A DNA stretch of 51,149 bases from Desulfovibrio sp. GTDB taxonomy: Bacteria > Desulfobacterota > Desulfovibrionia > Desulfovibrionales > Desulfovibrionaceae. A model generated the notes under the pieces. That model did no database searches, was not told the origin of the DNA, and worked only from the letters and a program-made list of their open reading frames with translations. The translations under genes and the position numbers were made by a program. The stretch's first letter is position 1, and the number at the start of each line of letters is the position of its first letter. This document shows positions 36,846-45,584 of the stretch, piece after piece. The stretch lies in the NCBI GenBank assembly GCA_031272405.1, contig JAISTW010000002.1:1-51149 (forward strand), in the 5' to 3' direction.

Positions 36846-37544
36846 TCAGATGGTGACGAAGTTGCACAGCCGGAACAAGGCCTTCATGTCGAAAATCTCC
36901 AGGACGTGACGGGTGAACTTGCCCAGTATGCCCTGATCACGCAGTTCCTTCAAAATTCTGGCTACGGTGCTGCGGTGCATCCCCAAAGTAAAGGCCACTT
37001 CTGACTGGCACATCCGTTCGGGATTGGCGCTGCCGCCGGGACGCGCCTCGCACATTTTGTACAGGAAGCGGCAGACCATTTCCTTCGGGGAGAGGCGTTC
37101 TTCCTGAATCTGGTTGGTCAGGACGCCGGCCTTGAAGCTGAGGGAATCAAACAGATTTGCTACCAGATGCGGGTAGGTGGTGATAAAATTTTTGCTTTTG
37201 ATCATGCTCAGCGGAAAATTGTGGACGACGCACTCGGTCATGGCGACCAGATAAACGGGATGGTGGGGAGAGTTGTGCATGAACAGGATTTCCCTGAAAA
37301 TGCAGCCTGCCTTGATGTTGAGCAAAACATGCTCCGTGCCCGCGCTGACCACGAAAAGAAGACGAACGCGCCCCTTGCTCAGGTAGGAGATGATGGGGTT
37401 ATCCTGTTTCCACTGCCACTGGAAGCCCTTCGGCACAACCTGGCGTGAACCGAGGTGCAGTATCTCCTCCCAGGGAGTGTTCAGTTCGCGGACGGTGAAG
37501 CAGTAGCCTTCTCTTGATATTTTGTTGTCGAAAGGGATTGACAT
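36846..37544 (-). CDS. Crp/Fnr-family transcriptional regulator
   Basis: A 232-residue regulator with an N-terminal cyclic-nucleotide-type beta-barrel (about 15-125), a dimerisation helix, and a C-terminal winged HTH (SEVAFTLGMHRSTVARILKEL). The N-terminal cysteine arrangement of Fnr is absent, so it is not an Fe-S oxygen sensor of that type; the effector is unknown. The ATG at 37544 is chosen for its perfect AGGAGG 7 bases upstream. It follows the transporter gene by 17 bases, in the same operon, and probably controls it through the palindrome at 39057-39072. Confidence 0.9.
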   Translation of the reverse strand: MSIPFDNKISREGYCFTVRELNTPWEEILHLGSRQVVPKGFQWQWKQDNPIISYLSKGRVRLLFVVSAGTEHVLLNIKAGCIFREILFMHNSPHHPVYLVAMTECVVHNFPLSMIKSKNFITTYPHLVANLFDSLSFKAGVLTNQIQEERLSPKEMVCRFLYKMCEARPGGSANPERMCQSEVAFTLGMHRSTVARILKELRDQGILGKFTRHVLEIFDMKALFRLCNFVTI

Positions 37545-37561
37545 GGGGTAACCTCCTGAGG

Positions 37562-38974
37562 TTATGGCCACAATACGGGCCAGTAAAGGGCGGCAGTGGC
37601 CGCAAGGGCCAAAGCCGCCGGCACGATGCGCAGCGACATGACCAGCATCAGATATTCAACCCGGATAAACCCGGTGGAGAACATGATGAGCGCCGGAGCC
37701 ATGGCATAGGGAAGGAAAAATTGATCCAGCCCGTAAAGGAAGCTGTACAACACGGGCTTGACTTCCAGCCCAAGGGCCAGCGCCGTTTCTGCCAGGGGTC
37801 TGCTCAGTGTGGCGGCAGCCGTGACAGGGGTGAAGGCTATGCAGGACAGGACGCCCGTGAAATACGATAGAAGCGCCGCGCCGATCAGGCTGTCGCTGTC
37901 TCCGAGATGGGGCGTCAGCAGGGAAACCAGGCGTGCCGGTATGCCGAGGTCGTCAGCCACATCCGCGATGGCCACGCAGGTGGAGATGAAAAAGAGGATG
38001 GGAAAGTTTACCCTCTTCAGATCATCGTCTTTGAGCAGGCCGAATACCGGCGTGTAGCCCAGCATCACGACGCCGCAAAAGGCGAAATAGCCCGGCACGC
38101 CATGGAGAGATTCCGTCGCGAAGGCCAGCAGGGCCAGCACGGCCAGGAGCAGGATCTTTTTTTCCTCGGCGCTGACACGGCCCAGGGCGCGCAGGGTATC
38201 GTCCGCCTGTCGTTGAAAGCGCGTGATGTGCGCCGCCAGCTCCGCGCCGCCGAAGGCGTGCAGGATAAAGAAGGCCACAAGGGCGTGAAGAAGCTGGTAG
38301 GGCAGGTTTTCCAGGAAAAAGCCCGTCCAGGTGAAGGCGATGTCCATGTCGTCAAGGGCGAGCAGGGCGATGATTCCCGTGCTGTTGGGCAAATAGGATG
38401 CGGAGGATATGGTCGCTCCGAAAAAGGCGGCCATGATCACGGCGGCGGCGGCCCGGCTGTCCGGACTGAGGGCGAGGGCGCTGCACATGCCGCATGCTGT
38501 CGTCATAAACACGATGACCACCGTTATCATGTCTGGAATGACGGCGCTGAGCAGATAGCCGGACAGCAGAAAGGCCAGATACAGCCGGGGCGCGGAGGCG
38601 CCGATGCCGCTGATGAAAAACAGCGCTGTTCTGGCGGCCAGACGGCTCCTTTCTATAAGCGCGCCCATAAGCATGCCGCACAGCGACAGCCAGGGGACGG
38701 GACTTGTCCAGCCGGAAAGGGCGAGTTCAGGACGGGTGACGCCGACGGCGATGAAATACATCAGCACAATGACGCTTACGGCGAAGCAGGGGAGCATGTT
38801 CAGGGTGAACAGAAGAACCGTGATGACGGTTCCGAACCAGAAAAGGGCGATTCTGTCGTCCGCCGGGTCGTCGAGCAGCCACGCGGCCAGCAGCGAAAGC
38901 GAAGCGACGATGCCCCAGCCCGCCCAGGGCGGAAATTTGGTCGGGAATCTGGCGGACGCGTTTGCGCTGGTCAT
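37562..38974 (-). CDS. DASS/SLC13-type anion transporter
   Basis: Inner-membrane protein of about 470 residues with roughly 11-12 membrane segments and two similar halves. It has the family-type signatures LPNSTGIIALL in the first half and AFTPVTAAAT in the second, the positions where SLC13 carriers bind sodium and anion. The substrate could be a dicarboxylate, sulfate or a related anion; the sequence alone does not decide. The ATG at 38974 is preferred because GGAG lies 6 bases upstream; a GTG at 38986 would place that site inside the gene. It is cotranscribed with the Crp-like regulator. Confidence 0.85.
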   Translation of the reverse strand: MTSANASARFPTKFPPWAGWGIVASLSLLAAWLLDDPADDRIALFWFGTVITVLLFTLNMLPCFAVSVIVLMYFIAVGVTRPELALSGWTSPVPWLSLCGMLMGALIERSRLAARTALFFISGIGASAPRLYLAFLLSGYLLSAVIPDMITVVIVFMTTACGMCSALALSPDSRAAAAVIMAAFFGATISSASYLPNSTGIIALLALDDMDIAFTWTGFFLENLPYQLLHALVAFFILHAFGGAELAAHITRFQRQADDTLRALGRVSAEEKKILLLAVLALLAFATESLHGVPGYFAFCGVVMLGYTPVFGLLKDDDLKRVNFPILFFISTCVAIADVADDLGIPARLVSLLTPHLGDSDSLIGAALLSYFTGVLSCIAFTPVTAAATLSRPLAETALALGLEVKPVLYSFLYGLDQFFLPYAMAPALIMFSTGFIRVEYLMLVMSLRIVPAALALAATAALYWPVLWP

Positions 38975-39026
38975 GAAAAACTCCACGGTTCAGGGACGGA
39001 GACGTCCCCGGGAACCGTGCGCGGAC

Positions 39027-39072
39027 ACTATACTGGGCGCAAAGAAACTTGTGCTGTGAAAAAGACGTTTCA
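39027..39072 (-). promoter_or_regulatory. activator-type promoter with Crp-like palindrome
   Basis: The minus-strand -10 TATAGT (39032-39027) lacks a recognisable -35. Instead TGAAA-N6-TTTCA (39057-39072), with the spacing of Crp/Fnr half-sites, is centred about 41-45 bases before the predicted start near 39020, the class II activator position. The Crp-like regulator in this operon is the obvious candidate to bind it. Confidence 0.6.
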
Positions 39073-39156
39073 TCATTTTTTTTGCACATTCCCTCCAGGT
39101 GAATGCTTTCTTCCGGGGCCGGTCGATTTCCCCGTTCGCAGGATATCCGTCAAAGT

Positions 39157-39176
39157 CGGGACTGTCAATCGTCCCG
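39157..39176. repeat. inverted repeat in the transporter-cbpA divergent region
   Basis: CGGGAC and GTCCCG flank an 8-base loop. It is not a CIRCE element. It could be an operator or a small hairpin; function unknown. Confidence 0.35.
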
Positions 39177-39224
39177 GCCCCGTGTGCAACGGCGCCTTTT
39201 GGCCCCTCCTTCCCGTCGTCGCCA

Positions 39225-39252
39225 TTGACCTTGTCGAGTATTGTTTTATCCT
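39225..39252 (+). promoter_or_regulatory. promoter of the cbpA-cbpM-clpB genes
   Basis: TTGACC (39225-39230) and TATCCT (39247-39252) are 16 bases apart, giving a start near 39259 and a leader of about 48 bases. A weaker heat-shock-like pair (CTTGTCG and TACCAT) overlaps it, so sigma-32 input cannot be excluded. Confidence 0.5.
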
Positions 39253-39306
39253 TTACCATAAGTTCAGGCGGCCGCGCAAAAGGACCGCTGAAGCGAGGAG
39301 AACGCG

Positions 39307-40257
39307 ATGGCTGTTGCATACAAAGATTATTACAAACTTTTGGGCGTGGAGCGCGGCGTCAGCGCGGATGATCTGTCCAGGGCGTTCAAGAAGCTCGCCC
39401 GGCGGTATCACCCGGATCTCCATCCCGGCGACAAAAAATCCGAGGAAAAATTCAAGGAGATCAATGAAGCCTACGAAGTGCTCAAAGATCCCGAAAAGCG
39501 CAAACTTTACGACAGATTGGGGCCGAACTGGCAGCATGGTCAGCAATTTCAGGGAGAACCGGGTTTCGAGAACGTGCATTTCACCTTCAACGGCAAACAT
39601 TTCGACGGTTCCGGCGGCTTTTCGGACTTTTTCGAAACGCTGTTCGGCGGGGCGGGGCCGGGAGCGTCCGCGGGCGGCAGCGGCAATTTCGGCCCGGATC
39701 CCTTCGGCGGTTTTTCCGCCAGAGCGCGGCGCGGCCGGGATGTTGAATCCGAACTGCCCCTGAGCCTGGAGGACGTGCAGCGCGGCGGCCCGCGCTCGTT
39801 GACCCTGCGCGCGGCAGGCGGGCCCCGTACCCTGGAGGTCAACGTGCCGCCCGGCATCCGGGACGGCGCAAAGCTGCGTCTGGCCGGGCAGGGCGGGCCG
39901 GCGCCCGAAGGGGGAACGCCGGGCGATCTGTTTTTGGTCGTGCGCTACCTGCCTCACGACTATTTCAGAACCGACGGCGACAACCTGTTGTGCGATCTCA
40001 ATCTGGCCCCCTGGGAAGCCGCCCTTGGCGTCAGCGTTCCGGTGCGGACGCTGGACGGCAACGTGGAGCTCGCCGTCCCGCCCGGCTCCGGCTCCGGGCG
40101 CAGGTTCCGTCTGCGCGGCAAAGGATTGGGCAGCGGGACCAAGCGCGGCGATATGCTGGTGAGGGTCATGGTCGTCGTGCCGGCGACATTGTCCGACAAG
40201 GAGCGCGATCTCTGGCGGAAACTGGCGGAGGTTTCGCCGTTCAAGCCGCGGGGTTGA
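39307..40257 (+). CDS. cbpA: DnaJ-like co-chaperone CbpA
   Basis: J-domain protein that stimulates DnaK ATPase activity. The J domain (about 5-70) contains the essential HPD at 35-37. A Gly/Phe-rich linker (about 95-140) leads to two C-terminal substrate-binding domains, without the zinc finger of DnaJ; this makes it the CbpA (class II) type. Length is 316 residues. GAGGAGA precedes the ATG. The next gene encodes a CbpM-like modulator, which supports the assignment. Confidence 0.92.
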   Translation: MAVAYKDYYKLLGVERGVSADDLSRAFKKLARRYHPDLHPGDKKSEEKFKEINEAYEVLKDPEKRKLYDRLGPNWQHGQQFQGEPGFENVHFTFNGKHFDGSGGFSDFFETLFGGAGPGASAGGSGNFGPDPFGGFSARARRGRDVESELPLSLEDVQRGGPRSLTLRAAGGPRTLEVNVPPGIRDGAKLRLAGQGGPAPEGGTPGDLFLVVRYLPHDYFRTDGDNLLCDLNLAPWEAALGVSVPVRTLDGNVELAVPPGSGSGRRFRLRGKGLGSGTKRGDMLVRVMVVVPATLSDKERDLWRKLAEVSPFKPRG

Positions 40258-40283
40258 GAAAGAGCGGATTACGGAGGTGGAAA

Positions 40284-40562
40284 ATGGCGTCCACATTCAT
40301 AACGTACAGGGAATTTGTGGAAACAACCGGCGTGACGCCGGATCGGCTGCAGGAGTTGCTTGCCCTGGGCTGGGTTGAAACATCCGGCGATGGGCAGGAA
40401 AGAGCCTTTTGCGACGCGGATATTTACAGGGTGCGCAAACTGGAGCGCCTTTGCGTAGACCTTGACCTGCCGGTGGTGGGAGGCACGATTATTGTGGATC
40501 TGCTGGAGCGCGTGGACATGCTGGAAAGGACGGTGCGCCGCCTGCAGGGCCTGGAGGACTGA
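40284..40562 (+). CDS. cbpM: chaperone modulatory protein CbpM
   Basis: A 92-residue MerR-like helical protein resembling CbpM, which binds the J domain of CbpA and inhibits its co-chaperone activity. Visible parts are an N-terminal helix-turn-helix-like segment (TYREFVETTGVTPDRLQELLALGW) and a C-terminal coiled coil (IIVDLLERVDMLERTVRRLQ). The ATG at 40284 follows GGAGGTGG; a longer open frame lies inside cbpA and is not used. It is 26 bases downstream of cbpA and 41 bases upstream of clpB. Confidence 0.85.
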   Translation: MASTFITYREFVETTGVTPDRLQELLALGWVETSGDGQERAFCDADIYRVRKLERLCVDLDLPVVGGTIIVDLLERVDMLERTVRRLQGLED

Positions 40563-40603
40563 GGCGGCTCAAAAAACGGATTCTTCGCCCGGAGGCGTTT
40601 GTT

Positions 40604-43207
40604 ATGGATATAAGCAAATTTACGGACAAGGCCCGCGAGGCGGTGGGCGAGGCGCAAAATATTGCCGCCGGCATGGGGCATCAGGAAACGGACGCGGAGC
40701 ATCTGGCCCTGGCCCTGCTCAGGCAGGAAAACGGCATTGTCCCGAAAATTCTGGAACACACGGGAGTGCAGCCCAAGGCTCTGGCCGTCGCCCTGGAGAC
40801 AGCCCTGGGCAAACGTCCGAGCGTTTCCGGCGGCGGAACGGACCCCACCAAGATCACGGTCACGCCGCGCGTGGGCAAAGCCCTGGCGGAGGCCCAGGCT
40901 GAAGCCAAACGCATGAAGGATGAATACGTCAGCGTGGACCACCTTTTCGTCGCCCTGGTCGGTGTGGAGCCGACTTCGCCGCTGGGGCGGATTTTTAAGG
41001 AATACAACATCACCCGCGCCGGGTTCGTCAAGGCCATGGAAGAGTTGCGCGGCGGCGCGCGCGTCACCAGCGCCAATCCCGAAGATACCTTCGAGGCTTT
41101 GGCCAAATACGCCCGCGATCTTGTGGAAGCCGCCCGTCAGGGAAAAATGGACCCCGTTATCGGCCGGGAGGCGGAAATACGCCGCGTCATCCGGATTCTG
41201 TCCCGCCGCACCAAGAACAATCCGGTCCTCATCGGCGAGGCCGGCGTGGGCAAGACGGCCATCGTGGAAGGCCTGGCCTTTCGCATCGTCAAGGGCGATG
41301 TGCCGGAGGGGCTGAAGGGCCGCAAGCTGTTTGCCCTGGACATGGGGGCGCTCATCGCCGGGGCCAAATACCGGGGAGAATTTGAAGAGCGTCTCAAGGC
41401 CGTGCTGAATGAGGTTGAAAAGAGCGAAGGGCAAATCATACTTTTTATTGACGAGCTGCACACCATCGTCGGCGCCGGCAGGACGGAAGGCTCCATGGAT
41501 GCCGGCAACCTGCTCAAGCCCATGCTGGCGCGCGGCGAGTTGCACTGCATCGGCGCGACGACGGTGGACGAATACCGCAAGTACATTGAGAAGGACCCCG
41601 CCCTGGAGCGGCGTTTTCAGCCCGTCACGGTTGACGAGCCCGGTCTGGAGGACGCGGTTTCCATCCTGCGCGGCCTGAAGGAGCGCTTTGAGGTGCACCA
41701 CGGCGTGCGCATCAGCGATTCGGCCATAGTGGAGGCCGTGACCCTTTCCCACAGGTACATTTCCGACAGACAGCTGCCGGACAAGGCAATTGACCTCATT
41801 GACGAGGCGGCGGCCATGATACGCACGGAAATCGACTCCCTGCCCGCTGATCTGGACGAGGTCAACCGCAAGGTCATGCAGCTGGAGATAGAGCGGGAGG
41901 CTCTGCGCAAGGAGACGGACGCCGCCTCTCGCGAGCGGCTGGAGCGTCTGGAAAAGGAACTCGCCGACCTGCGTGGGGAGCAGGCCGCCCTGCGCGTGCA
42001 GTGGGAACAGGAAAAGGGTTCCATTGATTCCGTGCGCGCCGTCAAGGAGCAGATAGAACAGACGCGTCTGGCCATTGAGCAGGCTGAACAGGCCTACGAT
42101 TTGACCAAGGCCTCGGAGCTCAAATATTCAAAACTGCCCGAACTGGAGAAAAAACTGGCCGTCCTTTCCGGCGGGGAGGGGCAGGACGGCCCCCGCCTGC
42201 TGCGCGAGGAGGTGCGCCCGGACGACGTGGCCGACATAGTGGCCCGCTGGACGGGCATCCCCGTGGCTCGTCTGCTGGAATCGGAACGCGAAAAATTGCT
42301 CAGGCTTGCCGAGGAGCTGCACAAGAGGGTCGTCGGGCAGGATGAGGCCGTAACGGCCGTGGCCGACGCCGTGCTTCGGGGCAGGGCGGGTTTGTCCGAT
42401 CCGGCGCGGCCGACAGGTTCCTTCATCTTTCTCGGTCCGACGGGCGTGGGCAAGACCGAGCTCTCCAAGGCTCTGGCCTGCGCGTTGTTCGACACGGAAG
42501 ACAATATGGTGCGTCTGGATATGAGCGAATATATGGAAAAACATTCCGTCTCCCGCCTCATAGGGGCGCCTCCGGGCTATGTGGGCTATGACGAGGGCGG
42601 TCAGCTCACGGAGGCCGTCCGGCGCAGGCCGTTTTCCGTCATCCTGTTCGACGAAATAGAAAAAGCGCATCCGGATGTCTTCAACACGCTCCTTCAGATG
42701 CTTGACGACGGCAGGCTGACCGACAGCCAGGGGAGAACGGTGGACTTTCGCAACTGCATCGTCATCATGACCTCCAATATCGGCTCCACGCATCTTCTGG
42801 ACGGCATAAGCCGGGACGGCAGCCTTCAGGAAGGGGCGCGCGCCGGGGTCATGGACGCCCTGCGCGCGCATTTCAGGCCGGAATTCCTGAACCGCGTGGA
42901 CGAAATCGTGCTCTTTCTGCCCCTCAGGCGCGACCAGATAGAGCGTATTGTGGATTTGCAGGCCGCCCGGCTGCAAGCTCGCCTGGATGACCGCAAGATC
43001 AAGCTGACACTGAGCGATGCGGCTCGGGCTTTCATAGCCGATGCGGCCTATGATCCCATCTATGGCGCGCGCCCGCTCAAGCGCTATGTGCAGCAACATC
43101 TGGAAACGCCCCTGGCCAGACAGTTGCTGGCCGGCGCCGTCCGGGACGGGCAACAGGTGCTGGTGGATGTGGACGGCGATGCCCTCTCCTTTACATCCGG
43201 AACCTGA
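40604..43207 (+). CDS. clpB: disaggregase ClpB
   Basis: Hexameric AAA+ ATPase that rescues aggregated proteins together with DnaK and J-proteins. The 867-residue protein has the Clp N domain (1-145), the first AAA+ module with Walker [10 protein letters not shown] near 211-218 and FIDELHT, and the coiled-coil M domain (about 410-525, rich in E, R, L). The second module has GPTGVGKTE near 611-618 and [15 protein letters not shown], followed by the C-terminal D2-small domain. The M domain separates it from ClpA and ClpC-like proteins. Clustering with cbpA and cbpM makes a protein-folding operon. Confidence 0.97.
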   Translation: MDISKFTDKAREAVGEAQNIAAGMGHQETDAEHLALALLRQENGIVPKILEHTGVQPKALAVALETALGKRPSVSGGGTDPTKITVTPRVGKALAEAQAEAKRMKDEYVSVDHLFVALVGVEPTSPLGRIFKEYNITRAGFVKAMEELRGGARVTSANPEDTFEALAKYARDLVEAARQGKMDPVIGREAEIRRVIRILSRRTKNNPVLIGEAGVGKTAIVEGLAFRIVKGDVPEGLKGRKLFALDMGALIAGAKYRGEFEERLKAVLNEVEKSEGQIILFIDELHTIVGAGRTEGSMDAGNLLKPMLARGELHCIGATTVDEYRKYIEKDPALERRFQPVTVDEPGLEDAVSILRGLKERFEVHHGVRISDSAIVEAVTLSHRYISDRQLPDKAIDLIDEAAAMIRTEIDSLPADLDEVNRKVMQLEIEREALRKETDAASRERLERLEKELADLRGEQAALRVQWEQEKGSIDSVRAVKEQIEQTRLAIEQAEQAYDLTKASELKYSKLPELEKKLAVLSGGEGQDGPRLLREEVRPDDVADIVARWTGIPVARLLESEREKLLRLAEELHKRVVGQDEAVTAVADAVLRGRAGLSDPARPTGSFIFLGPTGVGKTELSKALACALFDTEDNMVRLDMSEYMEKHSVSRLIGAPPGYVGYDEGGQLTEAVRRRPFSVILFDEIEKAHPDVFNTLLQMLDDGRLTDSQGRTVDFRNCIVIMTSNIGSTHLLDGISRDGSLQEGARAGVMDALRAHFRPEFLNRVDEIVLFLPLRRDQIERIVDLQAARLQARLDDRKIKLTLSDAARAFIADAAYDPIYGARPLKRYVQQHLETPLARQLLAGAVRDGQQVLVDVDGDALSFTSGT

Positions 43208-43262
43208 GGTGGTATCTTCCAAACGATCTCGGAATGAGAAGATTGTTCAGTTGGGGGTGGTT

Positions 43263-44615
43263 ATGGCCGACACAGCGGCGCTCGTTCTCGCCGCCGGCAA
43301 GGGAACGCGCATGCGTTCCGACAGGCCCAAGGTCTTGCAGACCCTTCTGGGCGAACATATGCTTTCCTATGTGCTCGCCGCATTGCGACCCCATTTTGGT
43401 GAAAATGTGTGGATTGTGGCCGGGCATCAGGCGCGCATGCTGCAAACGGCTTTTCCCGGAGCGCGTTTTGTGCTGCAGGGCGAGCAGCTGGGCACCGGCC
43501 ACGCCCTGATGCAGGCCCTGCCGACCCTGATCGGGGCCGGTTTCGAGCGGGTGCTCGTTGTCAACGGAGACGCGCCCCTGTTGAGCGGGGATGTTGTGCG
43601 CGCCTTTCTGGAACAGGCCTTGGGCGCTGATTTGGCTTTCGCCACCCTGGAACTGGATGCGCCGGGCGCCTATGGGCGTGTGCTGCGCGAGGCCGGTCGG
43701 CCGTGTGCCGTCCTGGAGGCCAAAGATTGCGACGCCGCCACGCTGGAGCGCAATCATGAAGTCAACGCCGGCATGTATCTCATCAGTCTGTCCCTGGCCG
43801 CGGCTTTGTTGCCCCGCGTGACCCGGGCCAACAAAAGCGGCGAGTACTACATCACCGATCTTGTGGCCCTGGCCGCCGGCGGGGGGTACAGTGTGGAGGC
43901 GGTGGAATGCGGTCGGGACGAGAGCCTGCTTGGCGTCAATTCCCCCGCCGAGTTGGCCTGGATGGAGGAACTGCTGCGCCGGCGCGTGACCGACGAGCTT
44001 CTGCTCAAGGGCGTTCTTCTGCACGCTCCGGACATGGTGCGCGTTTGCCCCCTGGCCCGGGTGGATTCCGGCGCGGAACTGACCGGGCCCTGCGAGATTT
44101 TGGGTGAGTCGGAGATACGGCGCGGGGCCAGCGTGGCTTCGCATTGCGTTGTACACGACAGCGTGATCGGGGAAGATGCGCAGGTGCGCCATTTTTCTCA
44201 TCTGGACGGGGCGCGCGTGGACGCCGGGGCGATAGTGGGGCCTTTCGCCCGCTTGCGGCCCGGGGCTGTTCTTGAACAGGCTTCGCACGTCGGCAATTTT
44301 GTGGAACTGAAAAATGCGCGGCTCGGCGCCGGCGCCAAGGCCAACCACCTGACCTACCTTGGAGATGCGGATGTCGGCCCCGGCGCGAACATAGGCGCGG
44401 GGACGATTACCTGCAATTATGACGGCCGGGCCAAACACAGAACAAAGATAGGAGAAAAGGCGTTCATCGGCAGCAATACGGCTCTGGTCGCCCCGGTTGA
44501 CGTCGGGGCAGGCAGCCTTGTTGGGGCCGGTTCCGTCATAACCCGCGATGTCGGCGAGGGCGAATTGGCTATCGCCCGCGCTCGGCAAAAAAATTTGCCG
44601 CGCCAAAAAAAGTGA
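43263..44615 (+). CDS. glmU: bifunctional GlcN-1-P acetyltransferase / GlcNAc-1-P uridyltransferase
   Basis: Makes UDP-GlcNAc, the shared precursor of peptidoglycan and lipopolysaccharide. The N-terminal uridyltransferase domain (1-230) has LAAGKGTRMRSDRPK (residues 9-23). The C-terminal left-handed beta-helix has hexapeptide repeats and the acetyltransferase motif NHLTYLGDADVG with its catalytic His, followed by GAGTITCNYDG. The ATG at 43263 gives 450 residues and follows GGGGGTGG; the open frame extending back into clpB is not used. Confidence 0.97.
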   Translation: MADTAALVLAAGKGTRMRSDRPKVLQTLLGEHMLSYVLAALRPHFGENVWIVAGHQARMLQTAFPGARFVLQGEQLGTGHALMQALPTLIGAGFERVLVVNGDAPLLSGDVVRAFLEQALGADLAFATLELDAPGAYGRVLREAGRPCAVLEAKDCDAATLERNHEVNAGMYLISLSLAAALLPRVTRANKSGEYYITDLVALAAGGGYSVEAVECGRDESLLGVNSPAELAWMEELLRRRVTDELLLKGVLLHAPDMVRVCPLARVDSGAELTGPCEILGESEIRRGASVASHCVVHDSVIGEDAQVRHFSHLDGARVDAGAIVGPFARLRPGAVLEQASHVGNFVELKNARLGAGAKANHLTYLGDADVGPGANIGAGTITCNYDGRAKHRTKIGEKAFIGSNTALVAPVDVGAGSLVGAGSVITRDVGEGELAIARARQKNLPRQKK

Positions 44616-44677
44616 GCCGCCGAAATCCGAATCCCGACGGCTTGCCATTCTTTTGTTGCAGTGGTATTGGGTGAGAT

Positions 44678-44923
44678 ATGGAAGCTCTTGAAAAACTTGA
44701 ACAGCGTATCCCGCAACTCCTGGCTGATCTGGACAACCTGAAGGCGGAGAACTCCCGCATTCGCGCCGAAGCGATTGCGGAGGGCGCCAGGGCAGCCGAG
44801 CTGGAAGAGCAGAATCGTCGTTTGCATGCTTCCCTTGCGCAGGAAGAGAATGCCCGTAATGAGGCCTTGAAGCGTCTTGACGCCCTGTTGCGCAAAATTG
44901 AGGAACACGAGAGTATTGAGTAA
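44678..44923 (+). CDS. ZapB-like coiled-coil cell-division protein
   Basis: An 81-residue protein that is almost entirely a predicted coiled coil, with heptads of L and charged residues (EKLEQRIPQLLADLDNLKAEN onward) and no membrane segment. Its size, composition and position 6 bases before zapA suggest a ZapB-like partner that bridges ZapA and the Z-ring. Coiled coils are easily confused, so the function is inferred from context. Confidence 0.7.
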   Translation: MEALEKLEQRIPQLLADLDNLKAENSRIRAEAIAEGARAAELEEQNRRLHASLAQEENARNEALKRLDALLRKIEEHESIE

Positions 44924-44929
44924 AAATTT

Positions 44930-45205
44930 GTGTCTGAAAACATTAACCTTACCGTTCTTGACCTTGACGTGGCGTTCAAACCCGGCGCGGACATGGCGCG
45001 TGTGCGCACTGCCGCGTGTCTTCTGGAAGAACGGTATGACGATTTGAGAGCGCGTGGCGGGCAGAGCAGGGAAGCCCTGCTTATATATCTTGCCCTGGGG
45101 TTGGCTGATGATGTTGTGCAGTTGCGAAACGAGCTGGGTGACGTGCGGAGTCGCGTCAAAACCCTGCTTTCCCGGATAGAAAATGTTGATGAGAACAGGC
45201 GTTGA
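44930..45205 (+). CDS. zapA: cell division protein ZapA
   Basis: A 91-residue protein that cross-links FtsZ filaments. It has a globular N-terminal half (NLTVLDLDVAF, in place of the usual IxGxxY strand) and a C-terminal coiled coil (about 50-88, VVQLRNELGDVRSRVKTLLSRIENV). The start is a GTG 6 bases after the preceding stop. The 6S RNA begins only a few bases downstream, an arrangement also known in other proteobacteria. Confidence 0.85.
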   Translation: MSENINLTVLDLDVAFKPGADMARVRTAACLLEERYDDLRARGGQSREALLIYLALGLADDVVQLRNELGDVRSRVKTLLSRIENVDENRR

Positions 45206-45210
45206 CGCTG

Positions 45211-45394
45211 TCCCCCTGGAGTGTGCGTGATTTATGCCTCGACGCTGACCTGACGAAGATTGCGAAACAAGGGGGCCGTTCCCTGTTTTTTGTGTGCATG
45301 CCCGGCTTGAACCGGGAAGCCTGAAGAAAGCATATCGGCGCCCGACCTGGGTAACCAGGTTTTGCGCCGTAGGCGTGACACGGCTCTCCGGGGT
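45211..45394 (+). ncRNA. ssrS: 6S RNA
   Basis: About 184 bases, the usual 6S length. This RNA mimics an open promoter and sequesters sigma-70 RNA polymerase. The closing stem pairs CCCC-T-GGAG at the 5' end with CTCC-GGGG at the 3' end. The segment GCATGCCCGG...CCGGGAAGCCTGAA around 45296-45327 closely matches the E. coli 6S block GCAUGCUCGG...CCGAGAAGCCUUAA. A CCTGGGTAACCAGG hairpin follows, as in E. coli. It sits directly after zapA, the conserved ssrS location. End points are estimated to within a few bases. Confidence 0.9.
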
Positions 45395-45584
45395 TATGCG
45401 GCGTTTCGCCTCTGTTCTCTTCACGTCGTCCTTGCCCGGCGACTTCTTCCGCGCGACCCAATTGTGTCCCACCTCCGGCCGGAAGCCCGCCAGAATTGAA
45501 AAATCGCCCTGTTTCCCGCACGTCGGGAGTCTGCGGTTCCGCAGGCCGTTGCTGCGGTTGCCGATAATATAAAGTGAGGAATTT
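45395..45584 (+). other. gap between 6S RNA and rny
   Basis: No open frame is supported here. A perfect small palindrome CTGCGG-TT-CCGCAG lies at 45531-45544. An AT-rich patch (GATAATATAAAG) comes just before the ribosome-binding site GTGAGGA of rny. No clear sigma-70 promoter is visible. Confidence 0.5.

Noticed and set aside
39553..40296. Possible gene antisense to cbpA
   Set aside because: It is a high-GC antisense frame; the J domain and CbpA C-terminal domains on the plus strand account for the sequence.
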